Positions 44,903 to 52,789 of a DNA stretch of 64,000 bases are shown here, in pieces. A program made the translations under genes and the position numbers. Location: NCBI GenBank assembly GCA_015231955.1, contig JADGAN010000002.1, forward strand, positions 1 through 64,000, given 5' to 3'. The DNA comes from Oligoflexia bacterium. GTDB taxonomy: Bacteria > Bdellovibrionota > Bacteriovoracia > Bacteriovoracales > Bacteriovoracaceae. The first letter of the stretch is position 1. Every line of letters begins with the position of its first letter. The notes under the pieces are model-generated. The model saw nothing but the letters and a program-made list of their open reading frames with translations. It made no database searches and had not been told where the DNA came from.

Positions 44903-45291
44903 ACTTTCTTCTAGACACTCATGCTCTACTATGGATCAGCAATAACAGCAAAGAGCTTTCTAAGAGATTAAAAAAAGATTTTGAGAACAGAGAAAACGAT
45001 TTTTTCATTAGCATTGCTTCCCTTTGGGAAATGACCATCAAGATTTCTTTAAAAAAGTTAGAGCTACCTTGTTCCCTTGAAAAATATGTCAAAACTGAGG
45101 TAGTCCAAAATGGCATTAAGATCTTACCTATCTCCCTCAAGCACCTTGCTCTGCTAGAAGAACTTCCCTTTCACCATAGAGATCCTTTTGATCGCCTTAT
45201 CATCACTCAGGCCATAACAGAAGATCTAACAATCTATTCCAAAGATAAAATTTTCTCTCGCTATGATGTTGCGCTTAAATGGCGCACTTGA
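44899..45291 (+). CDS. PIN-domain toxin (VapC-like RNase)
   Basis: The 130-aa protein has the PIN acidic residues: D in LLDTHALLWI, E in ASLWEMTIK, and D in HHRDPFDRLIITQA. The terminal ITADLTIYSKD-like motif (EDLTIYSKDKIFSRYDV) closes the fold. PIN toxins cleave RNA with magnesium and are held inactive by the antitoxin. This Phd plus PIN pairing is a common type II module. It sits between two near-identical direct repeats, which suggests mobility. Confidence 0.92.
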   Translation: MNFLLDTHALLWISNNSKELSKRLKKDFENRENDFFISIASLWEMTIKISLKKLELPCSLEKYVKTEVVQNGIKILPISLKHLALLEELPFHHRDPFDRLIITQAITEDLTIYSKDKIFSRYDVALKWRT

Positions 45292-45401
45292 ATTCATCTA
45301 ACCATCTTAAGTACTCAAGAGTCCCGAGTTCTTTAGAATAAAATTTGATAGGAAAGTGGCCTTTACCCTTTGAGCGTTATCACTAAGATTAAATAAAAAG
45401 C

Positions 45402-45507
45402 GTAACTGCTCACACCCCTCAACCTTCACCTCTCAACCAAATGCTGTTAGCTAAGCAACTTTCAGCATCCGGTAGAGGGTAGATGGCTGAAGGGTGTGAG
45501 CAGTTAC
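45402..45507. mobile_element. 106-bp MITE-like inverted-repeat element with 8-bp target duplication
   Basis: The arms GTAACTGCTCACACCC (45402-45417) and GGGTGTGAGCAGTTAC (45492-45507) are exact complements. Pairing continues imperfectly inward for about 20 more bases. The core folds again (ATGCTG 45441-45446 with CAGCAT 45463-45468). Both sides are flanked by the perfect direct repeat TAAAAAGC (45394-45401 and 45508-45515), the mark of insertion by a transposase. There is no coding capacity. The ends do not match the IS at 10888-12375. Confidence 0.8.
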
Positions 45508-45530
45508 TAAAAAGCATGGTAAAAAAAATG

Positions 45531-45595
45531 CCGACCGTATTTAGGAGTTATCGCGGTTGTCGCGTTTAGTCCCAAAAGTCGGCCGGCACCTAATT
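45531..45595 (+). repeat. Direct repeat copy 2, next to the gdhA 3' end
   Basis: This 65-base partner of 44534-44606 is in the same orientation. On the minus strand it forms GCCGAC...GTCGGC followed by eight T residues, so it may also serve as the terminator of gdhA. Confidence 0.85.
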
Positions 45596-45605
45596 AGCTA
45601 ATTAA

Positions 45606-46970
45606 TCACACAACTCCGTGGCTCATCATTGCGCGAGCAACTTTCATGAAGCCAGCGATGTTTGCACCAATGACGTAGTTGCCTGGTTGGCCATACTCTT
45701 TAGAAGCATCCACACATGATTGATGGATGCTCTTCATGATCCACTTCAGTTTGTTATCAACTTCTTCACGTGACCAGCTCATACGTAGGCTGTTTTGTGA
45801 CATTTCAAGACCGGAGGTCGCAACACCACCAGCGTTAGCAGCTTTGCCAGGTCCATAAAGAAGTTTGCTATCGGTGAAAATGCGAACAGCTTCTGGAGTA
45901 GATGGCATGTTTGCGCCTTCAGAGATAACGAATACACCATTCTTAACCAAATTCTGAGCGTCTTTCTCATTGATTTCATTTTGAGTTGCACTTGGGAAAG
46001 CACAATCAGCTTTATGGTTCCAAAGTGGGTTGAAACCTTTTGATGAATCAATAGCAATGTAAGTAGCTGAACGATACTTGTCAGCATACTCTTTCATTCT
46101 TCCGCGACGTACATTTTTAAGATCCATAATGAAAGCAAGTTTATCACGATCAATACCTTGCTCATCATAGATGTAACCATCAGAATCGGAAGCTGTTAGA
46201 GGAATAGCACCAAGTTGTAACAATTTTTCAATTGTATATTGAGCAACGTTACCGGAAGCGGAAACGAGACAACGCTTACCACTTAAAGATTGTCCGCGAG
46301 TTGCGAGCATCTCTTGTGCAAAATAAACAGCGCCGTAACCAGTTGCTTCTGGACGAATTAAGCTACCGCCCCAATCAATGCCTTTACCAGTAAGAACGCC
46401 GGTAAATTCATTTTTCAATTTCTTATACATACCAAACATGTAACCAATTTCACGACCGCCAACACCTATATCACCAGCTGGTACATCTGTGTCTGCGCCA
46501 ATGTGACGGAAAAGTTCACTCATGAAAGCTTGGCAGAATTTCATAACTTCATTGTCGGTCTTGCCTTTTGGATCAAAGTCAGAACCGCCCTTACCACCAC
46601 CCATAGGAAGTGTGGTTAGGGAGTTTTTGAAAACTTGCTCAAAAGCTAAGAATTTTAAAACACCAAGATTAACAGAAGGGTGAAAACGTAAGCCCCCTTT
46701 GTATGGACCAATGGCGCTGTTCATTTCAATTCTGAAACCACGGTTTACTTGAACGTTTCCACGATCATCAACCCATGGAACACGAAAAGTAATCACTCTT
46801 TCTGGCTCGACCATTCTTTCAAGAATGCGAGCTTTTCTCATCTCTGGGTTTTTTTCAATCACAGGAGCAATTGCTTCTACAACTTCCATTGCAGCTTGAT
46901 GGAATTCTGGTTGACCTGGATCGCGTGCTTCGATAATGGATTTAATTTCATTAACGATTGAATGACTCAT
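45606..46970 (-). CDS. gdhA: Glutamate dehydrogenase, hexameric (probably NADP-specific)
   Basis: The 454-aa enzyme interconverts glutamate with 2-oxoglutarate and ammonia. The active-site block is GPYKGGLRFHPSVNLGVLKFLAFEQVFKNSLTTLPMGGGKGGSDFDPKGK, with the catalytic Lys-rich region. Then come DVPAGDIGVGGREIGYMFGMYKKL and the Rossmann strand CLVSASGNVAQYTIEKLL. Length and motifs are those of the E. coli GdhA class. AGGAGG precedes the ATG. The gene follows the PEP-synthase-like gene after 22 bases on the same strand. Ammonia from the ethanolamine lyase could feed it. Confidence 0.95.
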   Translation of the reverse strand: MSHSIVNEIKSIIEARDPGQPEFHQAAMEVVEAIAPVIEKNPEMRKARILERMVEPERVITFRVPWVDDRGNVQVNRGFRIEMNSAIGPYKGGLRFHPSVNLGVLKFLAFEQVFKNSLTTLPMGGGKGGSDFDPKGKTDNEVMKFCQAFMSELFRHIGADTDVPAGDIGVGGREIGYMFGMYKKLKNEFTGVLTGKGIDWGGSLIRPEATGYGAVYFAQEMLATRGQSLSGKRCLVSASGNVAQYTIEKLLQLGAIPLTASDSDGYIYDEQGIDRDKLAFIMDLKNVRRGRMKEYADKYRSATYIAIDSSKGFNPLWNHKADCAFPSATQNEINEKDAQNLVKNGVFVISEGANMPSTPEAVRIFTDSKLLYGPGKAANAGGVATSGLEMSQNSLRMSWSREEVDNKLKWIMKSIHQSCVDASKEYGQPGNYVIGANIAGFMKVARAMMSHGVV

Positions 46971-46992
46971 TAGAGAACCTCCTAAAGAAAAT

Positions 46993-49900
46993 CTATACAG
47001 TTAAAATTCCTTGACCGCTTTTACTATCGATCTTGATAACTAGCGGAGAAGGAATCAAGATGTGACGAATATAATTCGTTTCACGAATAATTTTTTGTTT
47101 CAATAACCAATTCCTGTCAAGAAAATCCTCCTTCGTGTAAATAGTCAAGTAAATTACCCCCGAAGAAGTTATATTTTGAAAGAAATGCGTTCCCTGCGAA
47201 GGGTCTATCTTCATCGACTTATAGGGTGTTTCCACAATACCCTTCACACCAGAGATATCTTCCCACGTCACCGGAATACCAAGATTCGAATCGGATGAAC
47301 CCCAACGTCCAGGTCCAATTAAAATGTACGGACGCTTTTCATTCACCAAATGAGCATTGAATTCCGAAATCTCTCTGGCCACCGCCACACTATACTGGAA
47401 AGTAAAATTATTTTCTTTGACAAAAATCAGATCGCAAATTCTTATTGATAACCCTCTGCCGAGTGCACTGGTCGAATAGCACACTGCACGTGCCTTATCC
47501 TCCTGGGTTACACACATCTCCTCCTCATCAAAGCGATGGGTCATCGGGCGAATTTGTAACAACTTAAACTGATGTTGTAAGCGTGTATCAAAGGGTTGAG
47601 AGGAGGTGAGTGGCAAAAGCTCGCGGTTTAAGTTTAGAGCATACTCAATCTCCACATCACGGCCTAGACCCTCTTGCCCTATTTCTAAGAGGTCAGTAAT
47701 AATTTCCGGCAATGGCAACATCTCATGCTTCAAGATGTTGGCAAAAGTTAAGATGGGAGCACTCCCTCCTCCATGAAGTTTATGATCAACTAAGCGATGA
47801 TCATCTTCAACATAATAACTCACGAGTGAATCGATGGCCCCTTCATTGGCACTAATCGCAGAGTAAACAGAACGCTTTACCAAATTAACCGTATCATCAA
47901 GCCAGAGTTCTCTATATCCTGGACGATTATTCTGATCATGCTTTATATTGAGCGCCCAAAAGAATTGCTGAGCATTGTGCAAGATTGCTTCGACTGTAGA
48001 GAAGTGCGGAAGAAATTGTGGGTGTTTTGGAAAAAAACTAAGAGACTGCCCTCCCTCCACTACCGTCTTTCCCAGTCCTAAACTGATACGTGCAACACCT
48101 TCACTGGCGCGTGCATGTCCGAGTGGATAGTAGTTCAAGCTCTGTGCTGTTCCTGAAATCGAAGGGTAAAAATAGTCTCCATGACACTCGCCCAACACTC
48201 GTTGAATCGTGATCGCCATCTTCTCTTCTTCCATTCTTTGCATGGAGACCTTGGCAAAAATACGAGGGGCCTGATAAAACATCGAGGCATAAACTAACTT
48301 GATCGCCCGGAGCAGGTTGCGCATGCGCTCTTGTGATTCTAACTGATTGTTTGGAAGCATATAGGTTTTATAAAGACCTGCACACGACTGGTATTGACTA
48401 TCTTCGAGAAGCCCGGAGGAGCGAACTGCTAGTGGATCTCGCACCTTTTCTAAAAAAATTTTAACATCACGAACCAAGGCCGCAGGGAGACGGGCCTCAA
48501 TAAAACGTGCTGCTACTATCTCATCAGGACAGTCGGCCTTTACAAACTCTTCTAGGCGATTTTCGTGAATGAACTGATCAAAGATATCGGTTGCAATCAC
48601 TAATGTTTGAGGAATGCTGATATTGATATTTTTATATTTTTGAAACTTGTTGTCGTATCTTTGAATGTTTTTCAACATAAAGGCGAGTCCACGCGCCTTA
48701 CCTCCAAGTGAACCTTTGCCGATCTTTAAAAACTCCGATTCCGGATCAAATTGCCCAGAGACAAAAGAGCTCACCACTCCTCGCTGTTGCCTAAGTCGCG
48801 ATTCGCGAATTTTAGTGATTAAAAATTTTCGGATCTCTCCCATATTAAAAAAATCTTTATACTCTGCCTGCCTAACTTCGGCCGCAAGCTCGGTATGAGA
48901 GCGTGCCAAAAACCAACTTGCAAAGTGGTGCCCACTGCTAGCATGGTAAAGCAGGCACTCATCAGGGATATATTGTAGTGTTCGCTCCATTGCAGCGAGT
49001 GTTGTAACTCTGGCCACCTCCTCACTCGCAGAACGCCGAAAAATAAAATCTCCAAAACCAAGATAGTCACGAAAAAATTGTCGCATCTCTTGTAATAATG
49101 AAGGAGAATTTTTATCAAAGAAAAAAACCTCTAACTCTCGAGCACGCTCTTGATTATTTTTTTCCGAACTTAAAAGACACATGGGAAGATAAGGCGACTC
49201 CTCTTTTATTTTTCTAATAAGTTCTAATCCTGCACTCTCATCAATTTTGCCACCTTTGGGAAAGCGTACATCAGAGAGGAGGCACAAGACGTGCTGCCGA
49301 AATTTACAACTAATCTCGTAGGCCTGTTCGTAATTGTGAGCAAGCAGTAACTTAGGACGCGCTTGTAATTTAAGCAATCGATGCTCTTCATTTAGGCCGT
49401 CCTCCAAGAGACTTTGCGTTTGATGCTCAATCTCTTGATACAGCATGGGGAGCATTGAGGAGTAGTGCCGAGGAGAATCGTCCACTAAGATCAACACCTG
49501 TACCATGGCCTCCTGAGTATCGTGCTCAACATTCATCCGATCTTCAATAGATCTAATGATGGCCCATAGGATATTGCGATTACCAGACCATATAAATACG
49601 TTATCAAGATGAGAGTTTTCTACGTGCAGTGTACGTGATTTTTCATCGATCTCTTCATAATTGCCATGATGATAAAGCAAAACTACCGCTACCTTATCAT
49701 TCCCCGATTGCTCCTTTAATTGCTTGGAAAAGGAGAGTGCATCGACTTGCAAATAGCGAGGCATGATCACCACCAAATCAAAAAATTGCATTTTAATCAT
49801 CTCTAGTGCATTTTCTGTCGTAGAAGCGATAGTAAATCGAGGTAAATTTCCCAGCGCAATTCCTCCATCGCGACTAGAAAGAACATAAGTCATTAATCCA

Positions 49901-50010
49901 CCATCCTCTTCCATGGTAAAGGCATCGTAATAACTTGAGACAATTAGAATGTCTTTTACTTTGTATGGCATTAATTTACGGTACAGCTTAAAATCTTGGT
50001 ATTGACTCAT
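46993..50010 (-). CDS. Receiver-like plus PEP/pyruvate-binding (PPDK N-terminal) domain protein
   Basis: The 1005-aa protein begins with two receiver-like domains (KDILIVSSYYDAF... and VQVLILVDDSPRHYSS...LCLLSDVRFPKGGKIDESAGLELIRKI). After a linker comes a PPDK/PEP-synthase ATP-grasp-type domain: KGSLGGKARGLAFMLKNI, DPLAVRSSGLLEDSQYQSCAGLYKTY, and the later ISLGLGKTVVEGG, RPGYRELWLDD and LLQIRPM. The phospho-histidine swivel and PEP barrel domains of true PEP synthases are missing, so it cannot be a complete synthase. Similar fused proteins occur in several phyla without a settled role. It shares an operon with gdhA, so control of central carbon-nitrogen balance is a fair guess. Confidence 0.75.
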   Translation of the reverse strand: MSQYQDFKLYRKLMPYKVKDILIVSSYYDAFTMEEDGGLMTYVLSSRDGGIALGNLPRFTIASTTENALEMIKMQFFDLVVIMPRYLQVDALSFSKQLKEQSGNDKVAVVLLYHHGNYEEIDEKSRTLHVENSHLDNVFIWSGNRNILWAIIRSIEDRMNVEHDTQEAMVQVLILVDDSPRHYSSMLPMLYQEIEHQTQSLLEDGLNEEHRLLKLQARPKLLLAHNYEQAYEISCKFRQHVLCLLSDVRFPKGGKIDESAGLELIRKIKEESPYLPMCLLSSEKNNQERARELEVFFFDKNSPSLLQEMRQFFRDYLGFGDFIFRRSASEEVARVTTLAAMERTLQYIPDECLLYHASSGHHFASWFLARSHTELAAEVRQAEYKDFFNMGEIRKFLITKIRESRLRQQRGVVSSFVSGQFDPESEFLKIGKGSLGGKARGLAFMLKNIQRYDNKFQKYKNINISIPQTLVIATDIFDQFIHENRLEEFVKADCPDEIVAARFIEARLPAALVRDVKIFLEKVRDPLAVRSSGLLEDSQYQSCAGLYKTYMLPNNQLESQERMRNLLRAIKLVYASMFYQAPRIFAKVSMQRMEEEKMAITIQRVLGECHGDYFYPSISGTAQSLNYYPLGHARASEGVARISLGLGKTVVEGGQSLSFFPKHPQFLPHFSTVEAILHNAQQFFWALNIKHDQNNRPGYRELWLDDTVNLVKRSVYSAISANEGAIDSLVSYYVEDDHRLVDHKLHGGGSAPILTFANILKHEMLPLPEIITDLLEIGQEGLGRDVEIEYALNLNRELLPLTSSQPFDTRLQHQFKLLQIRPMTHRFDEEEMCVTQEDKARAVCYSTSALGRGLSIRICDLIFVKENNFTFQYSVAVAREISEFNAHLVNEKRPYILIGPGRWGSSDSNLGIPVTWEDISGVKGIVETPYKSMKIDPSQGTHFFQNITSSGVIYLTIYTKEDFLDRNWLLKQKIIRETNYIRHILIPSPLVIKIDSKSGQGILTV

Positions 50011-50054
50011 CCCCTCTCTCCTGCTTTCTTGCTGCGTGCGTCTGATATTTGCTA

Positions 50055-50119
50055 GCGAAAATTAGCAAAAATTCGCTCATCTTTGCAATTACTATATGTT
50101 AGTATTTGCACTCTAACAT
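50055..50119. promoter_or_regulatory. Two operator-like dyads in a divergent promoter region
   Basis: The 183 bases between the divergent genes at 50010 and 50194 hold ATGTTAG, ten bases, CTAACAT (50096-50102/50113-50119), a perfect dyad. They also hold AGCGAA...TTCGCT near 50055-50078. Either could bind a regulator that controls both operons. No certain promoter boxes were found. Confidence 0.4.
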
Positions 50120-50193
50120 CGACAATTTATTCAATTATTTTTTATCTCGATATCATTCATGAAGAAAAGAAAAAAAGTGGAGGTTTGTTAGTC

Positions 50194-50898
50194 ATGAAAA
50201 AAGCAAAGGCAAAAGCTAGGCCTAAAACAAAAGCAAAACCTGTTGCAAAAAAAGTAACGAAGAAAGTCGCTGCAAAAAAAGTTGCTACAAAAGTTGCTAA
50301 AAAAGTTGCTCCGAAAATTGCTAAAAAGATCACAGCAAGTAAGAAGGTGATAAAAACAGCGGCAAAAAAGCACGTCTGCAAATGTGCTGAGGCCATCGAC
50401 AAAAATCAACCAAAAATTGATCTAGAGCTAATCCTCAAGTGGATTAAAAAGCATGGAAAAGAGTCCTCTGCAGCAGTTCCAATTTTACAAGAGATCCAAG
50501 GCCAGTATGGATACCTTCCAAGAGAGGCCATGGATTTTGTGGTCGCAAAGACCAACATTAGCGCCAGTCAACTTTATGGTGTTGCCACCTTTTATGCACA
50601 GTTTAGGCTAAAGCCAGTGGGTCGCCACCTCATCCGTGTTTGCCATGGAACTGCTTGCCACGTTTCAGGGGCCGATCGCTTGAACACTTCAGTCCGTAAC
50701 TATCTTAAGATTAAAGATAAAGAGGATACAACGATAGACAACGCTTACACCATGGAAGATGTTGCTTGCCTTGGTTGTTGTAGTTTGGCACCTGTGATGA
50801 CCATCGGTGAAGAGGTTCATGGCAACTTAACCGGGCCTATGGCACAAAAAGCACTTAAGCGTCACGCAGAAGCAAATGGTGAAAAAATTTCAGAATAA
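50194..50898 (+). CDS. NuoE-like [2Fe-2S] subunit with histone-like Lys/Ala tail
   Basis: The start at 50194 has GGAGG ten bases upstream, while the longer frame reads into non-coding sequence. The 234-aa protein opens with about 60 residues of Lys, Ala, Val and Pro (KKAKAKARPKTKAKPVAKKVTKKV...), like histone H1 or AlgP tails. The NuoE/HndA fold follows: IQGQYGYLPREAMDFVA-type start, CHGTACHVSGADRL and EDVACLGCCSLAPVM, which hold the four cysteines of a [2Fe-2S] cluster. It passes electrons in NADH-dependent dehydrogenases. It heads a three-gene operon. The tail is not normal for the family. Confidence 0.88.
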   Translation: MKKAKAKARPKTKAKPVAKKVTKKVAAKKVATKVAKKVAPKIAKKITASKKVIKTAAKKHVCKCAEAIDKNQPKIDLELILKWIKKHGKESSAAVPILQEIQGQYGYLPREAMDFVVAKTNISASQLYGVATFYAQFRLKPVGRHLIRVCHGTACHVSGADRLNTSVRNYLKIKDKEDTTIDNAYTMEDVACLGCCSLAPVMTIGEEVHGNLTGPMAQKALKRHAEANGEKISE

Positions 50899-50959
50899 TC
50901 AGAGTAATAAGTATAATTAATAAAAACTTTTAATACTATATCGAACATGAGGCCCATTT

Positions 50960-52750
50960 ATGAGTCAATTTGGACAAAACATTGAAGTCATTGTTGGTGA
51001 AGGAACGTGTGGGATCGCTGCAGGCTCAAAAGAAGTCATGACAGCTTTTCGAACCTTGCTTCCTAATGCCAAAATTAGAAGTGTTGGATGCAAAGGTATT
51101 TGCCACCAGGAGGTGGTTGCAGAGGTGATTGACCAAGAACAAGGCAAAAGTTTCTTTTATGGGAAACTTAATAAAAAAAATGTAAGTAATGTTGTTGATT
51201 TTCACCTTGGAAAAGCAGCACTTCCTAGCAATCTTCTGGTTAATTCTAGTGATGATCCTAACACCGATGCTGGGGCTTACTTAAAAAAACAAACACGCCT
51301 AGCGCTTCGAAATGTTGGTGAACTCGATCCTACATCTATTGAAGAGTATATTGCTCGTGGTGGCTATCAGGCCATTCGCAAAATTATCGAGCGTAACTTA
51401 AGTCAAGACGATGTGATTGCAGAGGTGAAAATCTCTGGAATCAGAGGTCGTGGCGGCGCTGGTTTTCCCACCGCAACCAAGTGGCAATTTGCGAGAAATG
51501 AGAAATCGGAAGTAAAATATTTAATCTGTAACGGCGATGAAGGAGATCCTGGTGCTTTTATGGATCGCTCGCTTCTTGAAGGTGACCCCCATAGTGTGCT
51601 AGAAGGAATGCTCATCGCAGCGTATGCGATTGGTGCCACCGACGGTTACGCTTACATTCGTGCAGAGTATCCTTTGGCCGTCAAAAATTTTGGCAAAGCG
51701 ATCGAAGATGCCACCCATGCAAAATTTTTAGGAGACAACATCCTTGGCAGTAAATTCTCTTTTCACTTAAAAATCAAACAAGGCGCTGGCGCTTTCGTCT
51801 GTGGTGAAGAGACGGCACTTATCGCCTCTGTTGAGGGACAACGAGGCATGCCTCGCATTCGCCCGCCCTTTCCTGCAATTAGTGGTGCTTTTGGAAAACC
51901 AACCATCATTAATAACGTGGAAACGCTTTCAAACCTTCCATGGATCATCGTTAATGGTGGGGCCAAATACGCCGAGTATGGTACAGAAAAATCCAAAGGC
52001 ACAAAAGTGTTTGCACTGGCAGGTGCCATCGCTCGTGGCGGCCTAGTAGAAATCCCTATGGGAATGACCATCGAACAAGTGATTTACGAAATTGGTGGTG
52101 GATCAAAAACCGGTCGCCCCATCAAAGCAGTTCAGCTAGGCGGCCCCTCTGGTGGCTGTATTCCGGCCTCTCTCTTTCATACTATCATTGACTATGATGC
52201 CATCAGTGCTACTGGGGCCATCATGGGTTCTGGTGGGATGATTGTAATGGACGACAAAACCTGTATGGTTGACCTTGCTCGCTACTTTCTAGAGTTCACG
52301 CAAGTTGAATCGTGTGGAAAGTGTACCTTTTGCCGAATCGGCTCTCTTCGCTTAAAAGAGTTGCTCACACGTATCTGTGCTGGTGAAGGGAAGATGGAAG
52401 ATATTGACACACTCGAAAATCTAGCGAACCAAGTTAGATCCACCAGCCTTTGTGGCCTTGGCCAATCAGCACCCAACCCTGTGCTCACCACCATTCGTTA
52501 TTTTAAAGACGAATATGTTGAACACATCAAGGATCATCGTTGCCGCGCCGGTGTTTGTAAAAAATTAATTACCCATAACATTTTACCAGAAAAGTGTATC
52601 GCTTGTGATCTTTGCAAAAAGGCCTGTCCAGTCACCGCCATTACCGGAACTATTCGCGAACGCGGATCGTACGCGATCAACCACACAACATGCATTAACT
52701 GTGGCATGTGCCTCGATTCGTGTCGAAGCAATGCCATTTTAGTGAAGTAG
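50960..52750 (+). CDS. NuoF-like NADH-binding subunit with extra ferredoxin domains (HndC/HydB type)
   Basis: In 596 aa, a thioredoxin-like [2Fe-2S] domain at the start (GEGTCGIAAGS, VGCKGICHQEV) precedes the NuoF core. That core has GRGGAGFPTATKW for NADH/FMN, CNGDEGDPGAFMDRSLLEGDPH, GAGAFVCGEETALIASVEGQRGMPRIRPPFPA, and the cluster cysteines in ESCGKCTFCRIG with a later Cys in TSLCGLG. The C-terminus adds a two-[4Fe-4S] ferredoxin (CIACDLCKKACPVTAI, CINCGMCLDSCRS). This layout is that of electron-bifurcating or NAD(P)-linked hydrogenase and transhydrogenase subunits, where it oxidises or reduces NADH. Confidence 0.92.
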   Translation: MSQFGQNIEVIVGEGTCGIAAGSKEVMTAFRTLLPNAKIRSVGCKGICHQEVVAEVIDQEQGKSFFYGKLNKKNVSNVVDFHLGKAALPSNLLVNSSDDPNTDAGAYLKKQTRLALRNVGELDPTSIEEYIARGGYQAIRKIIERNLSQDDVIAEVKISGIRGRGGAGFPTATKWQFARNEKSEVKYLICNGDEGDPGAFMDRSLLEGDPHSVLEGMLIAAYAIGATDGYAYIRAEYPLAVKNFGKAIEDATHAKFLGDNILGSKFSFHLKIKQGAGAFVCGEETALIASVEGQRGMPRIRPPFPAISGAFGKPTIINNVETLSNLPWIIVNGGAKYAEYGTEKSKGTKVFALAGAIARGGLVEIPMGMTIEQVIYEIGGGSKTGRPIKAVQLGGPSGGCIPASLFHTIIDYDAISATGAIMGSGGMIVMDDKTCMVDLARYFLEFTQVESCGKCTFCRIGSLRLKELLTRICAGEGKMEDIDTLENLANQVRSTSLCGLGQSAPNPVLTTIRYFKDEYVEHIKDHRCRAGVCKKLITHNILPEKCIACDLCKKACPVTAITGTIRERGSYAINHTTCINCGMCLDSCRSNAILVK

Positions 52751-52789
52751 AGTAGATTGTTATGATGATTACGTATGAAGGAGTTTAAT

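Noticed and set aside
44534-45595. Integron cassette with attC sites around the toxin-antitoxin genes
   Set aside because: The two repeats lack the GTTRRRY and RYYYAAC core sites, and no integrase is present. Plain direct repeats are the safer call.
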